From Nyssa sinensis (Eukaryota; Streptophyta; Magnoliopsida; Cornales; Nyssaceae): a DNA stretch of 64,000 bases. Shown here piece after piece: positions 56,801-64,000 of the stretch (position 1 is its first letter; each line of letters begins with the position of its first letter). Under the pieces are notes generated by a model. That model did no database searches. It was given only the letters and a program-made list of their open reading frames with translations, and was not told the DNA's origin. Both the position numbers and the translations under genes were made by a program. Where the stretch lies: NCBI GenBank assembly GCA_008638375.1, contig CM018050.1, forward strand, positions 32,591,220 to 32,655,219. The letters are read 5' to 3'.

Positions 56801-57352
56801 CCTCCAATGCATATATGGAGATTATGTAAATAAAATCAGATTGTCTTTAGTGTTTCATCTCCCCAAGTGCATGATGGATTTGCATGCAACTTGGTTGGGA
56901 GGAGATGCAATCATGGGTGTATAGGCACATGATGGTCTATGGGGGCATAGGAGTGATGCATGCTGATGTGTTGCATGCTTGGTGATTGGTCACTTGGGAG
57001 GTGGCCAAATCAGATTTATACTTATATACATATCTTTGCACATATGTTCACAAAGAGGTTCCTAGCCTAGTTGGTAAATTTTTGGTAAACCAAATTCTGC
57101 CTAGGTTGGTCAAGGGATCAAATCCTCTTGGCCACATTTTTGGTCTTTTTCCCCTATTTCGGGCTTAGGCCCTGTTTGGCTGCGCATTAATGCAGTTTCA
57201 CTGTTTTCTTCCTAACTTTCTTTCTGTAGCTTATTTTTCGACGCGGTTTCTTTCAGTCAACTCCTAATTAGGTTAGCTTCTTAATTCTTTATGTTTGGTT
57301 CGGATAAATGATTAGTAACTAATCATTACTTAATCAGGGTCGGGGTGTTACA
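53692..57352 (-). repeat. TR-GAG element, right LTR (5' LTR in element sense)
   Basis: Same termini as the left copy, with a T run ten bases shorter and one base missing near 56337. As the 5' LTR it would carry the minus-strand promoter. Element sense starts at 57352 with TGTAACACCCCGACCC. Confidence 0.96.
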
Positions 57353-57357
57353 CCAAC

Positions 57358-58425
57358 TCTCCCAAGAATCTCAAAGGGGCCTATAAATCATGGCGATAGC
57401 TTCCCACCGCGCCCAAATCTCCTCAAACCTCGTCTGGGAGATACCTTGAGGAACACATGGTCCCCCACCTCAAATGCTAAGGGTCGCCGCCTCCTATCTG
57501 CATAACTCCTCTAGCGGCTTTGAGCTGTCAACAACCACTGTCTGATCACCTGTATCTTGTCCGTGGTCTCACGAACAATATCAGGTCCCAAGGCAGCTGT
57601 CTCTCCCACCTCAGTCCAACATACCGGGGAACGGCACGGCCTACCATATAATGCCTCAAATGGTGCCATCTCTATGCTTGACTGGTAGCTGTTGTTGTAG
57701 GCAAACTCAACCAAGGCAAGGTGATCCTCCCAGCTACCTCTAAAGTCCATGACACAGGCCCGGAGCATATCCTCCAAGATCTGAATAGTGCGCTCTGACT
57801 GGCCATCCGTCTGTGGGTGGAAGGCAGTACTAAACTGCAGCTGGGTCCCCAAGGCCGTCTGGAAACTCTGCCAGAACCGTGCAGTGAAACGTGGGTCTCT
57901 GTCAGAAACTATGGATACCGGAACCCCATGTAGTCGCACTATCTCTCGAATGTACAACCTACTGAGGGCGTCTGATGAGTCAGTCACTCTGATCGGTAAG
58001 AAATGGGCGGACTTCGTCAGCCTGTCCACAATAACCCAAATCACATCATGGCCCCTAGGTGACTTCGGAAAACCCATCACGAAATCCATGGTAACGTGCT
58101 CCCACTTTCACTCGGCTACCGGTAGTGGCTGTAGCAAACCCCCAGGCCTCTGGTGCTCAGCCTTCACCTGCTGGCACGTGAGACACCTAGCCACAAACTG
58201 TGCTACATCTGCCTTTATCCCAGTCCACCAATACTGTCGGCGCAGATCATGATACATCTTGGTGCCCCCTGGGTGCACCGCTAAGCGTGAATGGTGGAAA
58301 TCCCTAAGGACATCAGTCCTAAGAGACTCGGGAACGAAGACTCTACCCCTGTATCTCAAACCAAGGTCAGAATGGACTGTCCATCCCTCAAATCCCTCAG
58401 GGCTAGCAATCCGTGCCCTGATCTG
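57358..58425 (-). pseudogene. Tekay integrase core, with premature stops
   Basis: The zinc finger part (58359-58108) has HHSRLAVHPGGTKMYHDL and CLTCQQVK. After a TGA at 58108-58110 the core frame (58089-57511) has MDFVMGFPKS, VDRLTKSAHFLPI, SDRDPRFTARFW and HPQTDGQSERTIQ, giving all three catalytic acids. A TAG at 57511-57513 ends it. The remaining part to 57358 is colinear with the integrase C-terminal region and runs into the nested element. Confidence 0.88.
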
Positions 58426-60081
58426 CTAGGCCTCAGTATCCAACAACTGCGCCTCTATAACTCGGGTCAGAAGGGTAGGCTGAACACACAAGCTGAATAG
58501 GATGGCGTGTCCCTCAAACTCGGTAAGCTCTAAGTCAAACTCCCCAATAGCTCCCATCATCTCCCACTCTCTGATGGCTAGGCTGGCTAAGGTGCTCCTC
58601 GGTTTCCGACTGAGTGCATCAGCTACGTCGTTGGCCTTCCCAGGATGGTACTGAAGGTCAAAGTCGTAATCCTCTAGATACTCCATCCATCTCCTCTGTC
58701 GAAGGTTCAGATCCTTCTGTGTAAAGATATATCTGAGGCTCTTGTGGTCCGAGAACACCTCAAATCTCACCCCATATAAATAGTGTCGCCAGCTCTTAAG
58801 AGCAAAGATGACGGCAGCCAACTCTAGATCGTGGGTGGGGTAGTTCTTCTCATGGCTCTTCAACTGGCGAGAACCATGAGCTACTACCCGGCCTTCCTGC
58901 ATCAACACACAACCCAGTCCCTCTCGGGAAGCATCACAGTACACTGTATAACCCAGGCCTCCCTCGGGGATAATTAGGACGGGAGCTGAAGTCAATCTCC
59001 TCTTCAGCTCCTGGAATGATTGCTCACAGTCGTCGGTCCACTGAAATCTGACGCCCTTGCGCGTCAACCGGGTCATCGGTGCGGCAAGTCGAGAAAATCC
59101 CTCTACAAAACGGCGGTAGTACCCTGCTAACCCCAAGAAACTCCGTATCTCAAATACACTCCTCGGCCTCTCCCAGCTCATAACAGAATCGACCTTGGAA
59201 GGGTCAACAGATACTCCACTCCCAGATACCACGTGGCCCAAGAACTGCACCTCTTGGAGCCAGAACTCGCACTTGGAGAGCTTGGCAAACAGCCTATGCT
59301 CTCTCAAGATCTGTAACACAGTCCGTAGGTGGGAAGCATGCTCATCCTCAGAAGGTGAGTAAATCAAAATATCGTCCACAAACACCACCACAAACTGATC
59401 TATGTACTAGCCGAAGACACGGTGCATCAAATCCATGAATGCCGCTGGGGCATTCGTCACACCAAATGGCATCACCACGAACTCAAAGTGACCATAGCGA
59501 GTGCGGAAGGCTGTCTTCGCTATGTCCTCCTCTCGCACTCTCAATTGATGATACCCAGATCGAAGATCAATCTTCGAGAAGCATCTCGAACCTCTCAACT
59601 GATCAAACAAGTCATCGATCCTGGGCAACGGGTACTTGTTCTTAATAGTCACCCGGTTCAGCCTCCAGTAGTCCACACATAACCGCAACGTCCCGTCCTT
59701 CTTCTTCGCAAAGAGTGCTGAGGCACCCCAAGGAGAAGTACTAGGACGGATGAACCCCTTACCCTGAAGGTCAGTCAGCTGCTCTCTCAACTCTCTTAAC
59801 TCTGCTGGAGCCATGCGGTATGGTGGGATAGATATGGGTACAGTACCGGCGATAAGCTCGATGGTAAACTCTACCTCCCGCCTCGGCGGCAAACTAGTCA
59901 AGCTGTCAGGAAAAACATCAGGAAACTCCTCTACCACCGGTGGTAACACAACCCCTGTAGCTTCACTATCCCCTGCAATCATACTAGCCAACATATAGCT
60001 ATGGGCTCCCCAACTCCTAGTGTCGTACAAGGGTGGTACTAGGAAATCTCCGCGATCTCCCGTGAAATAAAAACAGTCCCC
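58426..60081 (-). pseudogene. Tekay reverse transcriptase and RNase H, with premature stops
   Basis: The first frame (60030-59407) has [50 protein letters not shown] and [19 protein letters not shown] at 59407-59409 sits just before the catalytic FVDDILIYS of the next frame (59391-58426), which is in the same phase. RNase H follows: [49 protein letters not shown] and [11 protein letters not shown]. It ends with TAG at 58426-58428. All breaks are nonsense changes rather than frameshifts. Confidence 0.9.
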
Positions 60082-60402
60082 CTAAGGAGTGCATACTGTA
60101 ACTCTCCCCCTGTAACAATCGATACTAGCCCGAAAAGTAAACAGCCAATCCATACCTAGAATAATATCTAAGCCAGTCATATCAAGCACAATAAGGTCAA
60201 AACAGAGAGTACGGTCAGCTATCTCAACTGAACAACCCCTACAGATCCTGGTCAATGTCACCCTACCCCCAACAGGGGTATCAACACGTAGCGGTGGATC
60301 CAATCGGTCTATAGTCAACCCCAATGACATGGCAAATGCAGTGGATATGAAAGAATGCGATGCACTAGAATCTATCAACACGCTAGCCCATGAACTGAAC
60401 AT
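60082..60402 (-). pseudogene. Tekay aspartic protease, active site changed
   Basis: The frame contains VLIDSSASHSFISTAFA, then DLIVLDMTGLDIILGMDWL. The family active site is D-S/T-G, but here the Gly is Ser (AGT), a single G-to-A change. The upstream stop (TGA, 60415-60417) and downstream stop (TAG, 60082-60084) are both in phase with gag and RT, so an uninterrupted gag-pol frame existed before. Confidence 0.85.
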
Positions 60403-60414
60403 AAGAAAGGTACC

Positions 60415-61983
60415 TCACACTACTGATGGCCTAGCAGTAGAAGCCTCTGGGGTAGCAACTGCGTACACTCTGCCCTGTACAGTCTGACCCTGTCTGCCTC
60501 CCCTTCTCTGCCCCTGCTGCCCTCCCCCACTCGGGGCTGGAGCTCTAACACTCAATGCCGAAGATGCTGGCTGATAGTAAGGTGCTGGGGGTCTATAGCC
60601 TGACTGTGTCTGGGGTAAAGGCACCTGGGTGGGCTGGAAATAGTGGGGCCTCGGTGCGCTCTGGGAAGTCTGCCCCTGAGGACAGTGGGCCTTGACATGG
60701 CCCGGCTGCTGACAAGTATAGCACACTGGCGTGGCCCTCCAAGCCTGACTCTGAGACTGGGATGGGAGTGGTAGCTGGCTCGGTCCTGTCCCTGACCCCT
60801 GACTAGGATCTCTCTGTGGGCAATCAGCCATCCTGTGGCCAGGCTGTCCACACTGGTAGCATGTGATGGTCAGCTGTGGTGCCCCTCCTCGAGGAGTAAT
60901 AGACACAGTGGGCTGGGGAGCTAAAAGCTGCATAGGCCTCTGGGATGTAGATGGAGAAGAGGTACTGCCTCGGAACCTCTTCGGCGGCCTCCTACCAGAA
61001 TGAGCTGGGACGGTCACAGTAGGCTGAGCTGGTGTAAGTGCTAGTGCCGTGGCTGGCCTGGTCTGAGTCCGGGACTCCCTGATCCCTCTGAGAGCTGCCA
61101 ACTCCCGCTCTACCCTCGTGGCCCTGATCACAGCCTCCTCGTAAGTGTCAATGATGTGACCCGCCAGTCTATCCCTGATAGAGGTCTTCAGCCCCTCTAG
61201 AAAATGATAAACTCTCAGCTCCTCTACCCCAATAATGTGCGGGGCAAACCTGCCCAATACGGTAAACTGGGACTCATACTGCGTCACGGTCATGTCCCTC
61301 TGAAGTAGGGTCTCAAACTCTCTCCTGAACCCGACCCTAGCAGTCGCTGGAAAGTAGTGGTCATTAAACATGGCCACAAATGCATCCCACCCCTCTCCGA
61401 ACCTGCTAATCCTGCCGGCAGATACCTTCCACCACTGGCTCGCTAGCCCTGTAAACTGGAAGGTGGCACATCGGATCCTCAGGTGTGGCTCAACAATCCC
61501 TAGTGAGTCCAGGATCCTCACAATCTGATCCAGCCACTCCTCGGCCACCAAAGGATCAGGCTGTCCTGCAAATGACGGTGGCCTCATCCGCTGAAACGCC
61601 TTCATGACGAAGGTGTCTCTGGTCTCCCCACCGGCCGCTCTGGCCGCGGCACCGGCAGCTCTGGCCTCGGCATCAGCAGCCCTGGCCTCAGCATCAGTGG
61701 TCCTGGCCTCTTGCATGGCACGGAAGCACTCCTGTATAATGGTCGCCAAATCTCTGGCGCCAATAGTCTGCCCCACCTCCTCCACAGGGGCTGGAGCAAT
61801 ATCCTCCTCAGCTGTACTATGCTCAGGAACTTCAGCTGGGGCAACTACCTCCTCAACCACATCAGGAATAGGGGCAGCAGCTTTGGATCTGCCACGACAA
61901 GGCTGGGCGGCACCTCGAGGCGCACCCCTACTCCTACCCCCTCTGGGTGGTCTGCCTCTCGTAGGAGCTCGTCTAGGAGGCAT
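60415..61983 (-). CDS. Tekay gag, 522 codons
   Basis: It starts with MPPRRAPTRGRPPRGGRSRG and is basic, then has an Ala/Glu-rich region with a degenerate ARAADAEARAAGAA-type repeat. The gag core reads PPSFAGQPDPLVAEEWLDQI, FQFTGLASQWWK, FNDHYFPATARVGFRREF and FEGLK-like YHFLEGLKTSIRDRL. Two CCHC zinc knuckles (CYQCGQPGHRMADC and CYTCQQPGHVKAHC) bind RNA, and a Pro/Gln/Ser-rich tail follows. The terminating TGA may be a mutated Arg codon, because protease follows in the same phase. The capsid gene itself looks intact. Confidence 0.9.
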   Translation of the reverse strand: MPPRRAPTRGRPPRGGRSRGAPRGAAQPCRGRSKAAAPIPDVVEEVVAPAEVPEHSTAEEDIAPAPVEEVGQTIGARDLATIIQECFRAMQEARTTDAEARAADAEARAAGAAARAAGGETRDTFVMKAFQRMRPPSFAGQPDPLVAEEWLDQIVRILDSLGIVEPHLRIRCATFQFTGLASQWWKVSAGRISRFGEGWDAFVAMFNDHYFPATARVGFRREFETLLQRDMTVTQYESQFTVLGRFAPHIIGVEELRVYHFLEGLKTSIRDRLAGHIIDTYEEAVIRATRVERELAALRGIRESRTQTRPATALALTPAQPTVTVPAHSGRRPPKRFRGSTSSPSTSQRPMQLLAPQPTVSITPRGGAPQLTITCYQCGQPGHRMADCPQRDPSQGSGTGPSQLPLPSQSQSQAWRATPVCYTCQQPGHVKAHCPQGQTSQSAPRPHYFQPTQVPLPQTQSGYRPPAPYYQPASSALSVRAPAPSGGGQQGQRRGGRQGQTVQGRVYAVATPEASTARPSVV

Positions 61984-62178
61984 ATCTACAAGTCCAAGAG
62001 AAAATTTTTAGTATCACTTCTTCACGTAATCACAATAAGGCATGCATTAGGACACATAATCACGTAGCACATAAGATCCTATCACATGCTGCTAACTGTT
62101 CATACTAAGTCTCATTCTCTTCTCTAGGGTCTCATGGTGTTAAACAACACCCCACAGTCTCTAGGTATTCGAACCTAT

Positions 62179-62190
62179 GCTCTGATACCA
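62179..62190 (-). other. Primer binding site of the Tekay element, initiator Met tRNA type
   Basis: In element sense TGGTATCAGAGC lies three bases inside the LTR boundary at 62194. It is identical to the site of the nested element. Confidence 0.92.
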
Positions 62191-62193
62191 CGT

Positions 62194-62499
62194 TGTCACG
62201 CCCCGAATTCTGACCGAACCCGAGGCACGACTGACGAGACAAAAAGTAAAATAAATAAAAGGGCAAAAGTAATTAAATTCACTAAACATGCGTCCATCAT
62301 CATCCATACATAAAGTAACATCGAATACATTGTTTATCAGTCATTCGGGCTTAAGCCCTTACATAACAAAATACAAGTCTCATGGATCACAAATGTATCA
62401 CGTGCTTCGCCCTATCAGGGCATCACCGAGTCTCACGTGGCTGGAGGATCCTCATCTGAAAATGTTGCCCACGAATGGGTCAGCACAACTGCTGGTATG
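62194..62499 (-). repeat. Fragment of the Tekay 5' LTR (306 bp next to the primer site)
   Basis: It matches LTR positions 45012-45317 in the same orientation with a few G/A and C/T differences. It stops at GGTATG (62494-62499), where the sequence switches to inverted LTR. Confidence 0.93.
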
Positions 62500-63367
62500 G
62501 TGTTTTGCTAGTGTTAAAAATGAAGTTAAGTTAGGAATATTTGTGAATGACTGGAATGCTGTATGTGTTTATCTGTAATGTGTTTACCTGTTTATTTGGA
62601 ATTGGTTGTTCACATGTTATGTGTTACTTGCAAGTTAATAAAGTGAAGAACATGAATCGTGATGTACGAACATATGAGATATGCATGTATATGGAACTGA
62701 CTGGTGATTTGTTTCTTATTATCCGAGCATGTTATATTATTGAGATCCATGTTCATTGAGATTGCATTGGCATATTGGCATATGATGAATTCTTTGAGAA
62801 CATGGCGTGGGTAAGCACGTGGTGCTTTGCATTATGAGGGTGTAGATCCTGTGGTGAAAAACCCAAAATTGGCCATTGCATTGGTACTTCGAGCCATCGG
62901 GGAGTACCCGTAAATGAGACATGGGTGTGGCATAGAGTTGTGCATGGGTGTGTCATGCATATCATTCATGTATTACTGCGAAGCTTTGATTGTCATTTAG
63001 ATATAAATGTACACTTTGCACATGCCACGCCTTAGCTTCATTTCTGGCATTAGCATTTCATCATACCAGCAGTTGTGCTGACCCATTCGTGGGCAACATT
63101 TTCAGATGAGGATCCTCCAGCCACGTGAGACTCGGTGATGCCCTGATAGGGCGAAGCACGTGATACATTTGTGATCCATGAGACTTGTATTTTGTTATGT
63201 AAGGGCTTAAGCCCGAATGACTGATGAACAATGTATTCGATGTTACTTTATGTATGGATGATGATGGACGCATGTTTAGTGAATTTAATTACTTTTGCCC
63301 TTTTATTTATTTTACTTTCTGTCTCGTCAGTCGCGCCTCGGGTTCGGTCAGAATTCGGGGCGTGACA
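62494..63367 (+). repeat. Inverted Tekay LTR segment (874 bp) forming a palindrome with the 5' LTR fragment
   Basis: The segment is the reverse complement of 45012-45885, ending exactly at the LTR terminus (GGGGCGTGACA, 63367). With 62194-62499 it makes 306-bp inverted arms around a 562-bp spacer. The switch point is a 6-base word, GGTATG, that occurs at LTR position about 301 and, inverted, at about 869. Confidence 0.93.
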
Positions 63368-64000
63368 ACTTTGATATATCTTATATGTTAAAAGATCAAG
63401 TTGTTTGAAAAATGAATCACTAGTAAAAACAAGCAAAGAAGCTTATTATGTCAAAACCAATTGACTAAGGTTTTCTACAACATTTATTGTGAATAACACA
63501 TATGCTTTAACTTCTTGATCTCTCACTAAGATTTTATTTATTGTAAAACCTAGATCTGAAAGTTTTCTTAATCTTTAATATTCAGAGATTATCTTGATCA
63601 ATCTTGTTTAGGGAGTGATTATTTATTACACCAATTAGCTCTATAAAAATGTATTTATTAGTATCAACTTCGTATCTACTCATTGTAGTAAGATTTGTTG
63701 GTAAGTGCTACCCTTTTGAGGCAAATGAAAATTTTGCTGGGAAATGAATGTTGAGTTCTTCATTGTAAAGGTTTGATTTCCACCAGTGAAAAAGTTCATA
63801 TAATGAAAAAACTTAAGCAGGGAGTTGAGTTGAGGACATCGAAAATTTTTCGGAGCTCGTAAAATCATTATATTTGTTTTCTCTTCCTTACTCTTTACTT
63901 TCTACTTGTTATATTATTTTTTAGTTTTATTTTTCAAAATAATTGTTTCCCCAAGTAAGCCTGAATTAACATATTCAAAATAAATTGTTACAAAATATTG
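63368..64000. other. AT-rich flank, no gene seen
   Basis: Short frames only, none with a recognisable motif. I found no match to the left flank of the Tekay element apart from the imperfect 5-base duplication. Confidence 0.5.

Larger units (their letters stand above)
48228..57352 (-). mobile_element. Non-autonomous gag-only LTR retrotransposon (TR-GAG type), recent insertion
   Basis: Two very long LTRs (48228-51899, 3,672 bp, and 53692-57352, 3,661 bp) flank an interior of only 1.8 kb. CCAAC duplications flank the element (48223-48227 and 57353-57357). The interior has an initiator-Met primer site, a leader with tandem repeats, one intact gag frame and a purine tract. There is no protease, RT or integrase. 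This layout equals the TR-GAG group described in plants. The LTRs differ by the length of a T run (29 against 19), a one-base indel (50883-50885 region) and one substitution seen near 51231, so the insertion is young. It must rely on enzymes from another element. Confidence 0.93.
45012..63367 (-). mobile_element. Tekay-type chromovirus (Ty3/gypsy) interrupted by a younger nested element
   Basis: Order on the minus strand: abnormal 5' LTR region (63367-62194), initiator-Met primer site (62190-62179), gag (61983), protease, RT/RNase H, integrase, chromodomain (to 47916), purine tract, 3' LTR (47851-45012). The chromodomain, the two zinc knuckles in gag and the LTR length of about 2.8 kb fit Tekay/Del. 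The nested element (48228-57352) splits integrase from the chromodomain. Gag-pol is otherwise colinear but has about six in-frame stops. Outside the ends lie ACATT (45007-45011) and ACTTT (63368-63372), an imperfect 4-of-5 duplication. Confidence 0.9.

Noticed and set aside
62547..62965. Frames within the inverted LTR piece
   Set aside because: They mirror frames of the LTR at 45012-47851 and are not genes.
62194..63367. Two independent solo LTRs in opposite orientation
   Set aside because: The forward piece is cut at the exact microhomology where the inverted piece starts. A single switching event is simpler. An assembly fold-back remains possible and is noted in the finding.

Overview
The window is plant nuclear DNA, probably from a eudicot with a repeat-rich genome. 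The evidence is nested Ty3/gypsy and Ty1/copia LTR retrotransposons of plant-only lineages (Athila, Tat, Tekay chromovirus, SIRE-like), a CACTA-type transposon end, long TA, CT and TAA microsatellites, and a PGG-domain membrane protein of the plant ankyrin/ACD6 type. I cannot name the species. The PGG gene (34695-35381, minus strand) is the only cellular gene I can support.

Layout. 980-1322 is a CACTA end. 3160-19899 is an old plus-oriented solo LTR of about 3.5 kb, bounded by CAAAT duplications and split by two later insertions: a Tekay-type solo LTR (3374-6267, duplication CACAT) and a full Athila-type element (9203-19500, duplication GCATC). 20107-31942 is a complete but mutated Tat-lineage element (duplication CTTCT). 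Besides gag-pol on the minus strand it carries a spliced gene on the opposite strand and a second, smaller antisense unit. 31948-37088 holds AT-rich DNA, a foldback element and the PGG gene. 37089-41187 is the 3' part of a second, diverged Tat element with the same antisense gene. It joins abruptly to a SIRE-like copia fragment (41188-43128), which carries a 107-bp retroposed insert. A 614-bp tandem duplication follows (43140-44355).

45012-63367 is a Tekay chromovirus on the minus strand. A younger element (48228-57352, duplication CCAAC) with very long LTRs and only a gag gene (TR-GAG type) interrupts its integrase/chromodomain junction. Where the outer element's 5' LTR should be there is an inverted LTR structure, so both outer ends show the same (U5) terminus.

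How the parts relate. Gag, protease, RT/RNase H and integrase of the Athila, Tat and Tekay elements are all broken by stops or frameshifts, and the protease active site is altered in two of them. The gag-only element has an open gag and nearly identical LTRs, so it is the youngest arrival. It shares an initiator-Met tRNA primer site and an LTR repeat module with the Tekay element it sits in, which makes a Tekay-type helper plausible. The most unusual content is the antisense gene of the Tat elements (own TATA box, conserved phase-1 intron, Transposase_28-like domain), the double-U5 LTR palindrome, and the hairpin-forming repeats in the leader of the gag-only element.
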